64,000 nucleotides of DNA from Physcomitrium patens (GCF_000002425.4 NC_037264.1:8848886-8912885), one strand, 5' to 3'. Positions 10,134 to 21,620 are shown, counted from the stretch's first letter. The notes: generated from the letters alone by a model not told the origin. Made by a program: numbers and translations.

Positions 10134-10160
10134 GGTCCCTATTGTAGCTGGACGAATCCG
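10130..10160 (-). other. gag-pol junction, pol in the -1 frame
   Basis: The gag frame stops at TAG within CTACAATAGGGA (sense). The pol frame is open across the same bases one nucleotide back, so a -1 shift upstream of the stop would fuse gag to pol. The same CTACAATAGGGA is kept in the decayed copies at 50628-50639 and at 1-25 (minus). I see no classical slippery heptamer in the gag frame just upstream. Confidence 0.7.
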
Positions 10161-11143
10161 TTTTCCGACATGTTGTCTTCTTTGACCGTCGTACCCCTCA
10201 TTTTATAGTTGCGTCGTTTCTTTAGACAATGTTGAGCAGTGTGCTTAGGTTCTCCGCAATATAAACATAATCCTTCTTGACGACGACGAATCTTTTCTTG
10301 CTCAGTTAGAGGTTTAAAACGTACCGCGTCAATTTGCATGTCTTCTACTTTCGAATGTACGTTTGGCAAAGATGTTGATGTTGCCATTGAGTAATAACGT
10401 TGAGGTTCCCGTGAATGATTCTCAGATCGAAATTCAAAAAGTCGATTATCACATTTTACCGCAAAATCGATTGCTTGACTCAAAGTTTGAGGATCAGGTA
10501 AGTTGAGCATCAATTTCTTTACTTCGTATTGCAATCCATAAAGAAATTGACTAATGAGTGCAGCATCATCCCACTTGATGTCAATTGCAAGTTGTCAAAA
10601 TTGTGAAGCATATACTGTTACTGAGCGATTTCCTTGTCGCAAAATTCGGATCTTATTTGTTGCAACACAAGTTGCATCGTGTTCACCATACATAGATCGA
10701 AACTCCGCCAAAAAAGCTTCCAAATTGTCCAATATTGGATTTCGTTGTTCAAGAAAAGACGAAAACCATGATAATGCAGAACCAGAAAGTAGAGTGCCAA
10801 TAAACCTGACTTGTGATCCTGGAGTTGGATAGCTTTGCGGTTGAAGTTCAATTGCCAATTGTACTTGATTGATGAACCCTCGAAACTTAGATCTCGTACC
10901 ATCAAATTTCTCAGGTAAGGCAATTCTTGGTTCTCTAGTGCTTATAGGGTGTTGTACAATTGGAGAAGGAACTTGATTTGTTGTAGATGTTGAAGCAGCT
11001 CCGATCATCTCTATATCTCCACTTTCTGCTATTCTTGTTCTTTCATGTGTTGGTAAATTGAGTTGATGCATCGCAAGCATTAACTCCCTCATTTGCTCTT
11101 GCATTTGTGCCATTGCACTCTTCATTTCAACAAGTTCTGCCAT
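10139..11143 (-). pseudogene. gag: gag of the young element, interrupted by one nonsense codon
   Basis: ATG at 11143-11141 opens MAELVEMKSAMAQ. The reading continues to a TGA at 10597-10595, then on in the same frame to TAG at 10141-10139, about 334 codons in all. It has an N-terminal coiled-coil-like Met/Gln-rich stretch, the gag core (PEKFDGTRSKF, LSGSALSWFSSFL, FRSMYG), and a C-terminal CX2CX4HX4C zinc knuckle (CLYCGEPKHTAQHC, about 10250). TGA in place of a likely CGA Arg codon fits cytosine deamination. Gag forms the particle and packages the RNA; this copy would give only the N-terminal part unless the stop is read through. Confidence 0.9.
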
Positions 11144-11355
11144 AATGACACTAAGAAGAAAAATTTGTTTGATATTGCTCAAGACAAAAGAAAAAAAAGA
11201 CTTGATAACAAAGAAGATACTAAGAACAATATCAGTTTAGAAGTGGGTAATCCGCAAACTTCTAATACGCTTATGTCTTGTCAAGAGAAAGGGGTAATCC
11301 ACTCTTACTCAAGAAAAAACAAAGCTCTGATATTGTAAGTGGACTCTTGTCAATC
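11144..11355 (-). other. 5' leader of the young element, candidate primer-binding site
   Basis: About 212 bases lie between the 5' LTR and the gag ATG. In the element's sense, TATCAGAGC (minus strand of 11324-11332) matches the core of the usual plant initiator-Met tRNA primer site, but it starts 23 bases from the LTR and the preceding TGG is not present, so the primer assignment is uncertain. The leader also has repeated GGATTACCC/TGGATTACC motifs (plus-strand GGGTAATCC at 11247-11255 and 11292-11300). Confidence 0.55.
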
Positions 11356-11905
11356 TGTCAAGGACAAAGACTCGATGAGGGAAAATATACAAAAAGGCTA
11401 TCTCGATATAATAAGTCAAAATATAAACAAGTAGGTATATTAAAAGGAAACTGGAATGGCTATTGCCACAAGACAAGAAACTAAAGACTCTTGAACCTGG
11501 ACTAGAAGCAAGAAAGGAGTTGACAAGAGTGAAGAAGCCTTCACTCTTGTCTCTATATATACTATCTAACTAGGGGCTACGTGGCGACGTTCTATAGGAC
11601 CTCCAATATGTGTTGACTTTGTAGGACACATGCCTTGACTTACAAGGCAAGTTTTTCTACGTGTGGGCCACATAGTTAGCTTGATCTTCAAGCTAACAAC
11701 ATCTGTGGCACATGGCCAACTTGTTGACCACGTTTCTAATCCAAAAAGTCAATTAAAGACACCTATGAAGTCAAAGCAGCGTCTAGGAAGTTTCTAGGAA
11801 GCTTCTATATTAAATATTATATAATTAACTTACTTTTATCTACTTTTACTTACTTCTACCTATTTCTATATGTAATTATTAGCTTACATGATTATGGCCG
11901 TGACA
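11356..11905 (-). repeat. 5' LTR of the young element
   Basis: 550 bases, TGTCA...TGACA. It differs from the 3' LTR by six substitutions (five transitions, one transversion) and one 2-base indel near 11382. TATA box at 11554-11561 and hairpin at 11522-11551, as in the other LTR. This LTR would drive the genomic transcript leftwards. Confidence 0.95.
11522..11561 (-). promoter_or_regulatory. LTR TATA box and adjoining 13-bp hairpin (5' LTR copy)
   Basis: Perfect inverted repeat 11522-11534/11539-11551 with a 4-base loop, next to TATATATA at 11554-11561. This is the promoter copy that would start the element's transcript. Confidence 0.75.
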
Positions 11906-11910
11906 GATTT
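11906..11910 (+). other. Target-site duplication GATTT (right)
   Basis: Second copy of the 5-base duplication, directly after the LTR end TGACA; pairs with 5531-5535. Confidence 0.95.
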
Positions 11911-12176
11911 TAACTAAGATTAAATTAAGATTGAATTGAGATGTATTTGAGATATATTTGTGATCATTCTAATATTTCTTTAATATTTTTTATTATTTCT
12001 TTGTAATTCCTTTGAGATTTCTTTCACTTTGATTAAAGCTTGTTTAGCATTGTTATAGTCTAATTAGAGTTTAGTTAGTATTCTATTAGAGTTAGGATTG
12101 TTGTTGTAATTTCTATTCTACCTTCCACAACTAGGTGCTCAGAGCATTCTCAAGCAAGACTTCACGTATTACGACA
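11911..12176 (+). repeat. Second-family long LTR (family C), right part
   Basis: Continuation of 4282-5530 beyond the young element. It matches the reverse complement of about 54778-55050, including a TTATTTCTTTGTAATTCCTT-type block and the terminal ACCTTCCACAACTAGGTGCT...GCATTCTCAAGCAAGACTTCACGTATTACGACA block (shown in two parts). It ends in CA at 12176. The bases after it (CTGAG) do not match those before 4282, so no target duplication is evident. Confidence 0.7.
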
Positions 12177-13259
12177 CTGAGACAACAATTTATGTATAAA
12201 CTGAAGAGTAAGACTCTATCAAGATAAAATTATATGATATCCCTGCAAGTAGAATTTGATTTACAATCAAAATTTAATTTATCAAAGAAAATTTTATTAT
12301 CTCTCAATATGCTAATACTTTTATTAAAAGCCTTCAAGACAACTTTAAGGCATGTTTTGACAATAACATGGAACCTCACTATAAAGCCTAAAACTTGAGT
12401 TGTCTTTCTTAGGGCTAGCCATTAAAGGCGTTTTGCTTCTCCTCTATATGAAGTCTTGTGGCTTATACAAGTTATAGATAGCTTAGAATGTTTGCTACTT
12501 TATTCAAGCTTTGGTCACAAAGATGAAAAGAAATAGTATTAATTTTCTTCGTTCTAAGTTTTTGGAGTTTTTGTAAGGTACAAATTGATATCATTTGCAA
12601 ATTCTTAATTTATGATGCTATAAATGGATTCTAATATCACTATATCTTATAGTCCCTTATTACTTTTTAGTATATATTTTAAACAATTTGTAATATATAA
12701 ATATAAAAAAGAAGTTAATGGGCATTTTTATTTGATGGATTGAGTGAGTTTAAAGAGCTCATTGATCATTCTATTGATTTCTACAAAAAACGAGAAGTTG
12801 AAGTATAATATCCAAATTTAATTAATATATATATATATATATATATAATATTAAAGATTATTTTTAGTATTATATCTTTTAAAAATATCTATTTATTTTA
12901 ATATTATATTTTTTAAATCAAATAATAATATTATCATAGATTGATGGAATGTTAAAGTTTAATCCATCATTTCAAAACTTTAAAATATATAATCAATGAT
13001 ATTGTAATTTTTGAGAAATCATAGATTGGTGGAATGCTAAAGTTTAATCCATCATTTCAAAACTTAAAAATATATAATCGATAATATTGTAATTTTTGAG
13101 AAATCTTGTTTAGTTGGATTGAATAATCTCACTAAGTATTATAAGTCCCATCAATGAATCTTTATTAATGGATTGGATTAAAATATAATTTTAAATCATT
13201 CATTTTAAAAAATATTAAAATTAAAGAGTATTTTTTATTATTTAAGTATTTTTTAAAAT
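12177..13259. other. AT-rich non-coding stretch
   Basis: No gene seen. It contains a (TA)n tract at 12825-12846. A local duplication of about 110 bases is at 12940-13015 and 13020-13105, where ATAGATTGATGGAATG / TTTAATCCATCATTTC-type blocks recur almost unchanged. Confidence 0.6.
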
Positions 13260-13421
13260 TTAGAAATATTTATGAATTATAAAAGACTTCTTAGATGAAA
13301 AATTATAAGAATAGAATCTTAATAAGTCTTAGATTTTAGTTGATTTAGTAATTATTTTTATTGTTAAATATTGATGTTTATTTATGAAGACCAATATTTA
13401 CATTGGTTTTTTATTTATATA

Positions 13422-13464
<43 letters not shown>

Positions 13465-13775
13465 ATATATATATATATAATTTACAAAAAAGGTCTATGA
13501 ATATTTGATAGTAGTTAAAAGAAGCATAAAAAAGAACCTCATATGTTTTTAATTATTTATATAAAAAATAAAATTTTAATTGATTTAAATTTATTTTATT
13601 ATTAAAATTTTATTAATATATATAAGTATAGCCTTTAATTGATATTTTAATTACAGAAATATATTTTAGAATTTATTTAGAATATTTTAAGAATTTTTAG
13701 AGAATATTTTAAGACTTTGGTAAAAATAAGTTATACCACCCTGAGAGCTATTATGAAAAAATGAAGCAAGATTTG
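13260..13775 (-). repeat. Dispersed repeat D, copy 2
   Basis: Reverse complement matches 1745-2330 over most of its length, interrupted by a long (TA)n tract at 13416-13480. It directly adjoins the reverse-transcriptase end of the LINE remnant. Confidence 0.6.
13416..13480. repeat. (TA)n microsatellite
   Basis: About 65 bases of TA dinucleotides with two TATC interruptions. Simple-sequence DNA inside repeat D; no other function seen. Confidence 0.9.
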
Positions 13776-15180
13776 AAGCACATACAATATTCTTGAATTA
13801 ATTGGGTATTTATAAAGACCATTCTAAAATCAAAAAAATATATATTAGTAAAAAATATGAAGAACAATAGCTAATCTAGTCCTTATAGGAAAGAAATTAT
13901 TAGATAGTTTAATTTAAGAATTGTTTATTTCACTTCATACTACCAATTACAAGAAATTCTTAAGTCATGCTATCTTATAATTTGGAATTGAAGGATGAAT
14001 TTTATTCTTACAAGCAATATCTGTAAGCACTTGGTCATTGGATTGGTTAATATTTTGTAAATTATACTTAATAAGGTGATTGGTTCCAATTTTGTAGTTT
14101 GATTTTGCATTTGCTTTTAAAGATAAGGCATAACAAGCCAATGTTTAGAAATGGGCATAGAGTACATGTAGTGAAGATTTATCAAAATAAGAGGCTATGT
14201 CATAATTGATATTATCATTTCTCTTGATTTCATATTGTAGTAGTTATATAAATGGGACAATTTTTTCTTTTTACATACTTAAGAAGAATTCCTTTTGCAT
14301 CATATTTTCAAATTGATCTCGGTCCAAAGAAGGTTGGATAGCATTCTATTTTGTGTTCTATATTTCTTTCTTTGATAATTCCTTGGAAATTATTATATGG
14401 ATTTGTGAAGTCCTCAATTGATTGGATGGACTTATATTAATCTTTTCAATAACATCAATGAAGCTTTAAGTTGTTTGATGCATGTACATTATGATTGAAT
14501 TAGTTATTTACCTTCATCTTCATAAAAATAAAAATAATTTAATTCAAATAAAAGTATGTGCTATCTATTTTGATTGGCCAAAGGCTTTCAATGGTAGTTT
14601 TTGTGTAAAATCTTAGTATTCCAAGAAATAAAGTAATAATTATGTATTTGCAAAGAAGGTAATATTTAATCAAAATAATTGCTTATTAATCTTACTTTGG
14701 ATACAGATCTTGATTTCTACTTATATAAGAAAATGATCAGATAGTGTAATAAATCTATTAAAAATACGCATTTTATTCTTGCATATGTACACTTAGTCTT
14801 CAATGTAGGAGTGATCTAGGTGGACCATGAAATAATATCTATCTTTTCATTTGTTTAATCATGCAAAAAAGAGGGAATTATGATAATCAAAATTGTTGCA
14901 AATCCAACCATCTTTAGGTCCTAATTTTAAAACAAGATTATTCCAAGATCCTTATTTTTCTTTAGTTAATTTTTTAGGTAGATTCTTTCTTTGATCTACT
15001 TCATTTTTAATTATATTCAAGTCTCTTCTTAGAATCCATAATGCAATTGAAGATATGCCAAGGCTGATAGAATCTCAAAAAGAGCACGATTTCATCTCCA
15101 ATTGAATGTGTATACATTTAGCAAACTAATAACTTTTATGTTGAAGCGAGAAAAAATTCATTGTGCTCATTTTGTTATTA
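13776..15180 (-). pseudogene. Decayed LINE (non-LTR retrotransposon): endonuclease and RT pieces
   Basis: Minus-strand reading around 15025-14720 gives an APE-type endonuclease C-terminus: DFNIIKNEVDQRKNLPKK, then LGPKDGWICNNFDY, and TLSDHFLI, the SDH motif of these nucleases. About 600 bases further on (14100-13990) it gives a LINE reverse-transcriptase patch, PITLLSIIYKILTNPMTK. Both parts carry stops and frame changes. Full LINE ORF2 would be several times longer, so this is a partial dead copy. No poly-A tail or target duplication was identified. Confidence 0.7.
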
Positions 15181-15198
15181 ATATACAAGCCATTAGAT

Positions 15199-15202
<4 letters not shown>

Positions 15203-15230
<28 letters not shown>
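15203..15230. repeat. (TA)n microsatellite
   Basis: 28 bases of pure TA repeat between the LINE remnant and the short family C copy. Confidence 0.9.
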
Positions 15231-15232
<2 letters not shown>

Positions 15233-15466
15233 TATTATGAAGGAGCCTAAATAAAACTATTATAGCAAATCATCTTCAAAATATAGATAATAGATAAATA
15301 TGTAATAAATATTAATATTATCTTTTGTAAAAAAAACTTATATTTATTTTGTAGGAATTTATTTTAAAATCTATTAAAATTGTTAGGACCTTGTTGTTGC
15401 AATTTCTATTTTACCTTCTACAATCAAGTGATTGGTGCATTCTCAAGTAAGACTTCATGTAATACA
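15233..15466 (+). repeat. Short, internally deleted family C LTR copy
   Basis: The first part resembles the start of the family C LTR (ACTATTATAGCAAATCATC, ATAGATAATAGATAAATATG). The last 120 bases match its end closely (GTTAGGACCTTGTTGTTGC, TTCTATTTTACCTTCTACAA, GCATTCTCAAGTAAGACTTC), closing at AATACA. About 1.2 kb of the middle is missing. Confidence 0.6.
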
Positions 15467-18400
15467 CTAATATCTTTTAGTCAATCAGTTCCAAATAGAA
15501 GATAACAATGCATTATTTGTAAATAGTTTTAAGGCAATGAACTTGAGACCATTGTTCCAGTTCATTATATGATTCAAAAAGGACTAAGAGATGAATATTA
15601 TTGAGGTGAGGTCCTCCGTAAGCTTCATCATTTTGTTGAGTGTTAGATGGGATAATTTTAACAAAGAGAGATTAATGGCATTCAGATTGGAGAGCCAACT
15701 TGTGGTCATGTTTATTAGTGTTGTCTTAAGAAGTGTGGGTGTAGTCCAACTAGTGGCCAAAACATCTATTTAAGGCTAAGATAAAGTCTCTCCATTGTGT
15801 TTCAGAAGAACAGCCAACATTGTGCAGGGCAGCACATCTGATTACTATTACCCACATTGGGGGGACAAGGGACGAGCCTTGGAATGCCTGAGGTGCCTAT
15901 TCTAACTTTGCTGGTTGGTGTTGTTTTTGTCCTTTCTTTTACATCCACATGTTGGAATTCAGATTGTTTTGCCAGTTATTTCAATTGAGTAGTTAATCTC
16001 CAAAAGAAGGATATTGATTCATTTATTCATTTATATACACCCTTGTAAACATACATATATACATATAGACACACACATGCATCTGTAAACGTATATATAC
16101 ATACATATATGTGCACACACAATAAGGCAATAGGATTCTTCTTAGAAGATTTGGATTCTATCTCACATGAAACAAAGGAGGCTGGGTGGGAAGTTGGCAC
16201 ATACAGAAGAGCAGCTGCTGTTTCTCACAACACTTGGATTGATCCCAATAAATGTGGGCAATAAAAACAAGGTGTTTATATAATTAAAAAAAATCAATAA
16301 AAGAAAACCCTTCAAATAAATAAAAAGTAGAAGCGTAAAGCAGATTTTTCCACATGGGGATGAGCGTGTGACAAGAACCATTGTACTGACATGATCAGTG
16401 GAGCTGGCATCCTTCCTCACAAACAAATAGGTACAGTGGAGGAGGGGAAGTGTGTTTTAATATCCTTGTATATAATATAGGAGAAAGATGGAGGGTGTTG
16501 ACATAACTAAGTGGGGTTGTGTACAGAAGATTTTATTATTTGCAGCTCTTAGCATGATCAAGGAGCTTTGGTCACTGGACATATGTTCAAACTCACTGTG
16601 TAGTCCTTTTTCATCTTCCTGTAGATTATTATTTTTTTAAACAAAGAGATGGAAAATCCCTATCCTTAAAACTATGGTAGTCCCCCAATAGTAGCACATG
16701 TAGGAGAAGGCTCTTTCCCACTCCTACTTGGATTCCATCTGTCTGTTAGAATCAAATACAAAATGAATAGAATTGTGTTGCTGACACAGCTTCTTCTTCT
16801 TCCAAGGACAGACATACACACAGGATGGACTGGTATGTATTCTATAATTAGATTGTACTTTCTACCCCAAATTCCAATACTTTTGTGTGTGTGTGTGTGT
16901 GTTCAATGTCAGAAGAGATGGGAATAGTGAGAAGAGAAATAGGGAGAAATGAAGACATCCTTATTTCTTCTCTCATATGTATAAGTACACATCCACAGAT
17001 CATTCATTCCTCCAATTCCACATTAATGCTGCCAGGCCTTGCACAAATCCCCATCTCCACCTCCCTTCCATTCATTTACTATCTTATTAATTTGTTGTTT
17101 AATCATTTTCTCAGCATCGCCGCCGAAGCCTCTATGGTACACCCACAAAAATTAAATATCCATGTCAGAACGTGTGTCAGACCGTCAGTCATGGGCAATG
17201 CCTGCCGCCTATTCCGTGCCTTCCCTTGCCCTTGCCCTTGCCCCTCCCTTTACCTTCTGCAGGCCAGTGGAGTCTAGCACAGAGTGGGATAATAGAAATA
17301 AGAAAATAAAAAGAAAATAATAAGAATAAGATAAGAATGGAAGAGAACAGAAGACAGGAGGCCTCCTTACTTATGACACACAGGATGTGACTGTCACCTT
17401 CTTATTCTTATTTTATTCCTTTTTACAAAAGAAGCAATACTACCAGCCCCCCTGTTTCAATATTATAATTGTTTTAATAATATCAATAATAAAGAGTGGA
17501 GGGGGGAGGAGAAGGCTGCAGAGGGAGTTTCAAAGGGGGCAAGTTGGTCAACCTTCCAAGTAGAACACTATACTTTTGCCCCATCCCCTGATGTCCCTTG
17601 TCTGTGTTCACTCCCATTCCCCTACTGTTCCCAATATTAGGCTTAGACAAGGCTGGATAGGTGGCCCATTATGGTGGATGTGGTGGCAGGGGTTTTCTAT
17701 AAATTGCTCCATATTTATATACCCCTCCTTTAATTTTCTTTTCTTTTTCCCTTTTTGTGTTTCTTTTTGCATGTGATGACACTGGTATTGGTTATGAGCC
17801 TTTGCATGATGGAATCATGGGGATGGTGGACTTTCTTAAATCTCCAATTCCAACCCAATTGTAATATCTCCTAAATTCTAGCAGCAGATCTCAACCTCAC
17901 ATGGAAGACTCACTGCAGGAATCTTGTGTTCTTATCTTAGAATACATATAATTTAATTGTGATTCCCTGTATTACCTCATTGGCATATTAAATTCATAAA
18001 ACAAATCTGAAGTGTTATAATAAAAGGCTCCATGATGACCATTTTTAAATGATGATATTGTTTCTATTAATAGAAGGGCATGTATCCCTTGCTTTGCCCT
18101 GCTCTTTGCCAATGTAACCAAGAACCCAGTTTTGAATTGCTAAGCCACCATGATATGTCATTCCGTTCCTTGTAAGAGAGTGTCCATTCTTAAAAAATAT
18201 CATGCTTAACATGTTCACACATAAGAGCACCAGGTATACCTTGTTACAATGTGAAAACTAAACATTCATACACTCACAACCTCATTTGCAGTTTGCATTA
18301 AATCTGGAACATTCTACACTCCACAAGATTAACATTCTTCAAATGCAAGAAATAGGTTCAAAAAAGACAGAGGGGAAAAGATGCTTTAGTTTGGGTAGAA

Positions 18401-18771
18401 AAGGGGAAATTGTAACATCCTAGTCAAAAGCACAGGCATTGTGACTGACTGATATATACATTGAACATGCTTTGGCCATACTTTGCCTATTGGGAAGGGA
18501 CAAGGGAGAAGGAATATCACTATCTCTGCATCTAGTTATTCACAATATGAATCTTCCAAATCATCCCTGATATGCCCAATTGATATATCTAATTGTTCAG
18601 CTTTGAACTGGAGCCATTACAGGCATTAAATTCTTGTCTACAGACCTGTAGTGTAGAGGGTACCTATTTAAAACTTGAAAGACTAGTAAAAAGCTCATCA
18701 GGATTGAGATTTTAAATGTGAGATTTTAAATGTGGGTTTTCTCCTACTCACTCTCCTCTTTCTTCACTTGT

Positions 18772-18805
<34 letters not shown>

Positions 18806-21199
18806 GCAAATAGAGATAGAGAGATAGGGAGGGAAATTGCTTTTAGAGGATTCTCAACACTCATTCACGTGTGAGTTGGCAGTGGAAGAAGAAATAGAAA
18901 GGGTAAGGGGGGAAAAGGAGAGGTTGAATTTAAGGTGCAATGGGAAAGGAAGATGCTCCGCACACTAAGATGAGTAGCATCTGACAGTGCCAGATTGCTC
19001 ATTCTCAACTTGGCTGTGTTCTATGCATTTCCCACCATGCCCTTTCCCAATTCCTTCTCATCTTTCTTTCTCATTCATGTTACAAAAACACACCAAATGT
19101 GAATATCAAAATAAGAAGGAGAGGGAACTTATTTAGCCAGGAAAAATGTGTCAGTTGGCACCTCATGCAAAACTCATGCGGAACTCACATTTATTTTTGT
19201 TTGTTTATTCAACCATTTGGCCTTTCCCTTCCACCCAAAAACTCAGACAGGTTGGCAAACTAAAATTGCATTTGCATTGTTTTTTTTATTTTTAACACAG
19301 TTTATTCTTCAAGCACTTGCAAATTGTGTGTGGACAAAAGCTTTCAGAAAGATATGCATGCTGCATGGTAAATTGGCATGCTTGATTCTGATCTTGAATT
19401 TTTACTGTATTTATACTTTCTTTTAATGAGGTGTGAATCTACAGCTTAACCTTCTTCTTTTTCTCAGCAAAAATACTTTGGATCTAATTATAAGTAACAT
19501 TTTTGGTTGTCATAATTTTCACTTTATATGTTTATCATACTTCTTACCATATTTGTACGTTCAGCTATTCTATTTTGTTTTTGGGTATGTGTTTTAGTTA
19601 ACTTACGATGAGCAGCAAAGTGGCATTTTAAATTTACTGTTCTTTACTGCTTAAAACTTAATTTTTTTGACATCATTTGGAATATAATTTTTTCATGTAT
19701 ATATATATATATATATGCATTTGTCACATCTGAAAATCATCAGAACTGTTTTATATACACAGTACTCAACGGCTAGTATAAGTATTTGCATTGCTCTATA
19801 CAATCACAAGTTTCATGCTGTTTGTATTTTCACTTTAACATATTCATTCCTAAAGAATGTGTTGAATCTGCAGAAAGACAAAACTTCTAGTTTGCAAAGG
19901 CTTCCTGAAATCAAGTGTAAAAATCAATAAACTCTAGTAAAATCTTCATGAACAATGCTTCTGTTGGGATTGCTGTCGGGATTGTTAAGATTGTGTAGTA
20001 AGTTTCTCAATTGTGTAATTTGTTTCATTATTTAATTTTTAAAAAAATCTATGTCGCTATCCAAATAAATACTCTATTCAGTTGCATTGGATTACAGACA
20101 TAAAAATCAGTTCTCAAATGATTATTGTAACTTGCTTGACATCCAGACATATTAACACAATATCATATTTCAATAACAGTCCACGTGCATTGCTTGGCTA
20201 GTTTTATTTGTTTCAAAAAAGAGAATGATTTTGGGAGTGATGTCCTCGTGGATAAAGGTGTTGCCTTTTTTTTTCTTTTTTTTATAATAATTTCTTAAAG
20301 CAATATGCTAACATAGTCAGAAATACAGAAATTTAAATTGCATTTTGTGAGTTTCATTACGTTTTTCATATTGTTTTTGTTTCAATGTAATATGAACAAA
20401 AGAATAAATTAGTACATGTAAATCACACAACCTCCGACCCCACTAAAAGGTTTTTAAAGATCAGTGTGTTGGTGTGTAAATATTCCTCAAGGAAGTGATA
20501 TTTAAGACTAAGGTTTTTTTGAAGCAAATGCATGTGAGTTTTCTTCCTCATCATTAAAGCTTCAAAAGAATCAGCCAGTTGAACTAAGTACTATTTTTGA
20601 ATATACATAGCTACATTACTGTGATCATTGCATGGATTTTCAAATTGAAAACACAATAGCAAGTTCTTCATCTAGTAAGATTCAATTGAAATGTTAACGA
20701 CTGTTTTATTGAGCTCCATTATTGCTTGTTCAGATGATTGCTTACACATTCAATTTGGTTATTTTGATCGCAGCAATTCAATTCTAAAAAAACATCTTAA
20801 TACATACAATTAGACAGACATCCATCTGTAGGCATTTGAAAATGATATATCTTTCAGTTTTATAACGCAGAAAATTGATTTACATATTATTTGTACTGAT
20901 TTCCAAGACATGCATATGCATCTAACTTTCCAGCATATTTAAAACAATTACAACAATTATGAGTGGGAACACTGTAAGATTTTTGGCAACAATTTATGGT
21001 ACATGGAAATAAATAATATTGATCTGGAAGTACAATTATCATAGTTTTCAAATGGTAGTACAAAGGCATTGGGAAATGGTACAAAAGGCAAGCTTAGAAA
21101 CAAACAACATAGTTAATGCCAATAGTGGCAACACATAAAATGAAGTTAGAAGAGTTATAAAGTGACAACAAACAAGACATAAATACGACACGAACATTG
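15467..21199. other. Non-coding spacer, no gene recognised
   Basis: No ORF with family resemblance. Base composition is mixed; 15780-15900 and 16680-17780 are less AT-rich than the rest and may be relics of transcribed DNA. Simple repeats: (GT)n at about 16884-16902, CCCTTGCCCTTGCCC at about 17222-17240, (CA)n(TA)n at about 18774-18805 and (TA)n at about 19696-19718. The small ORFs show no codon pattern I trust. Confidence 0.5.
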
Positions 21200-21620
21200 T
21201 AGGAAATATTTTTTTTTTAAATAAAAAACTGTTGTGGATTGGATGCATTGGATTTGGAGCGTGGGGAAATATTTTTGAATAGATAGCATGGTTTTTGGTA
21301 GTGGTTTGAATGGATGAATGAGAATAGGATCTCAAATGCATGTGGAGCTCTGTTGGCGCAGAAGGCGATTCCATTTGGAACTGGCCCGCGCCAAGTCAGC
21401 TGACAAGGATGATGTGGCGGTAGCACAGCTGGCGTAGTCCTTGCGAGGCAAAGGCCAGGAGGGTGAGCGGGAATGGGGCCATGGGCCATCGGTGCCTTCC
21501 GGTACGGGCATGGAACTGGCTGTGGTGATGGGACACTCCACGGCAATAGAGGTGAAGTTTGCATGGGGTTTCGGCTCTTCGTTTGTGGGTATTGGATTTA
21601 GGGCACCACACTAGTTCCGA
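21200..21620. other. G+C-richer island, no gene recognised
   Basis: About 400 bases clearly richer in G+C than the flanks, with overlapping ORFs in three minus-strand frames (69-115 codons) and blocks such as GGCGGTAGCACAGCTGGCG. Overlapping ORFs in all frames are expected from stop-poor G+C-rich DNA, so I do not call a gene. It may be a promoter, an exon relic or a fragment moved by a transposon. Confidence 0.4.

Larger units (their letters stand above)
5536..11905 (-). mobile_element. Young Ty3/gypsy chromodomain LTR retrotransposon, 6.37 kb
   Basis: A complete element on the minus strand: 5' LTR 11356-11905, leader, gag 11143-10139, pol from about 10142 to 6840, chromodomain reading at 6840-6646, extra ORF 6551-6129, polypurine tract at about 6088-6105, and 3' LTR 5536-6087. 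The LTRs differ by six substitutions and one 2-base indel over about 550 bases, so the insertion is recent. The domain order protease-RT-RNase H-integrase-chromodomain marks the chromovirus branch of Ty3/gypsy. Two lesions suggest this copy is no longer autonomous: TGA in gag at 10597-10595, and one missing base at about 6840 that puts the chromodomain out of frame. Confidence 0.95.

Noticed and set aside
21217-21611. Overlapping minus-strand ORFs of 69-115 codons
   Set aside because: Open in several frames at once, with no family resemblance; best explained by base composition.
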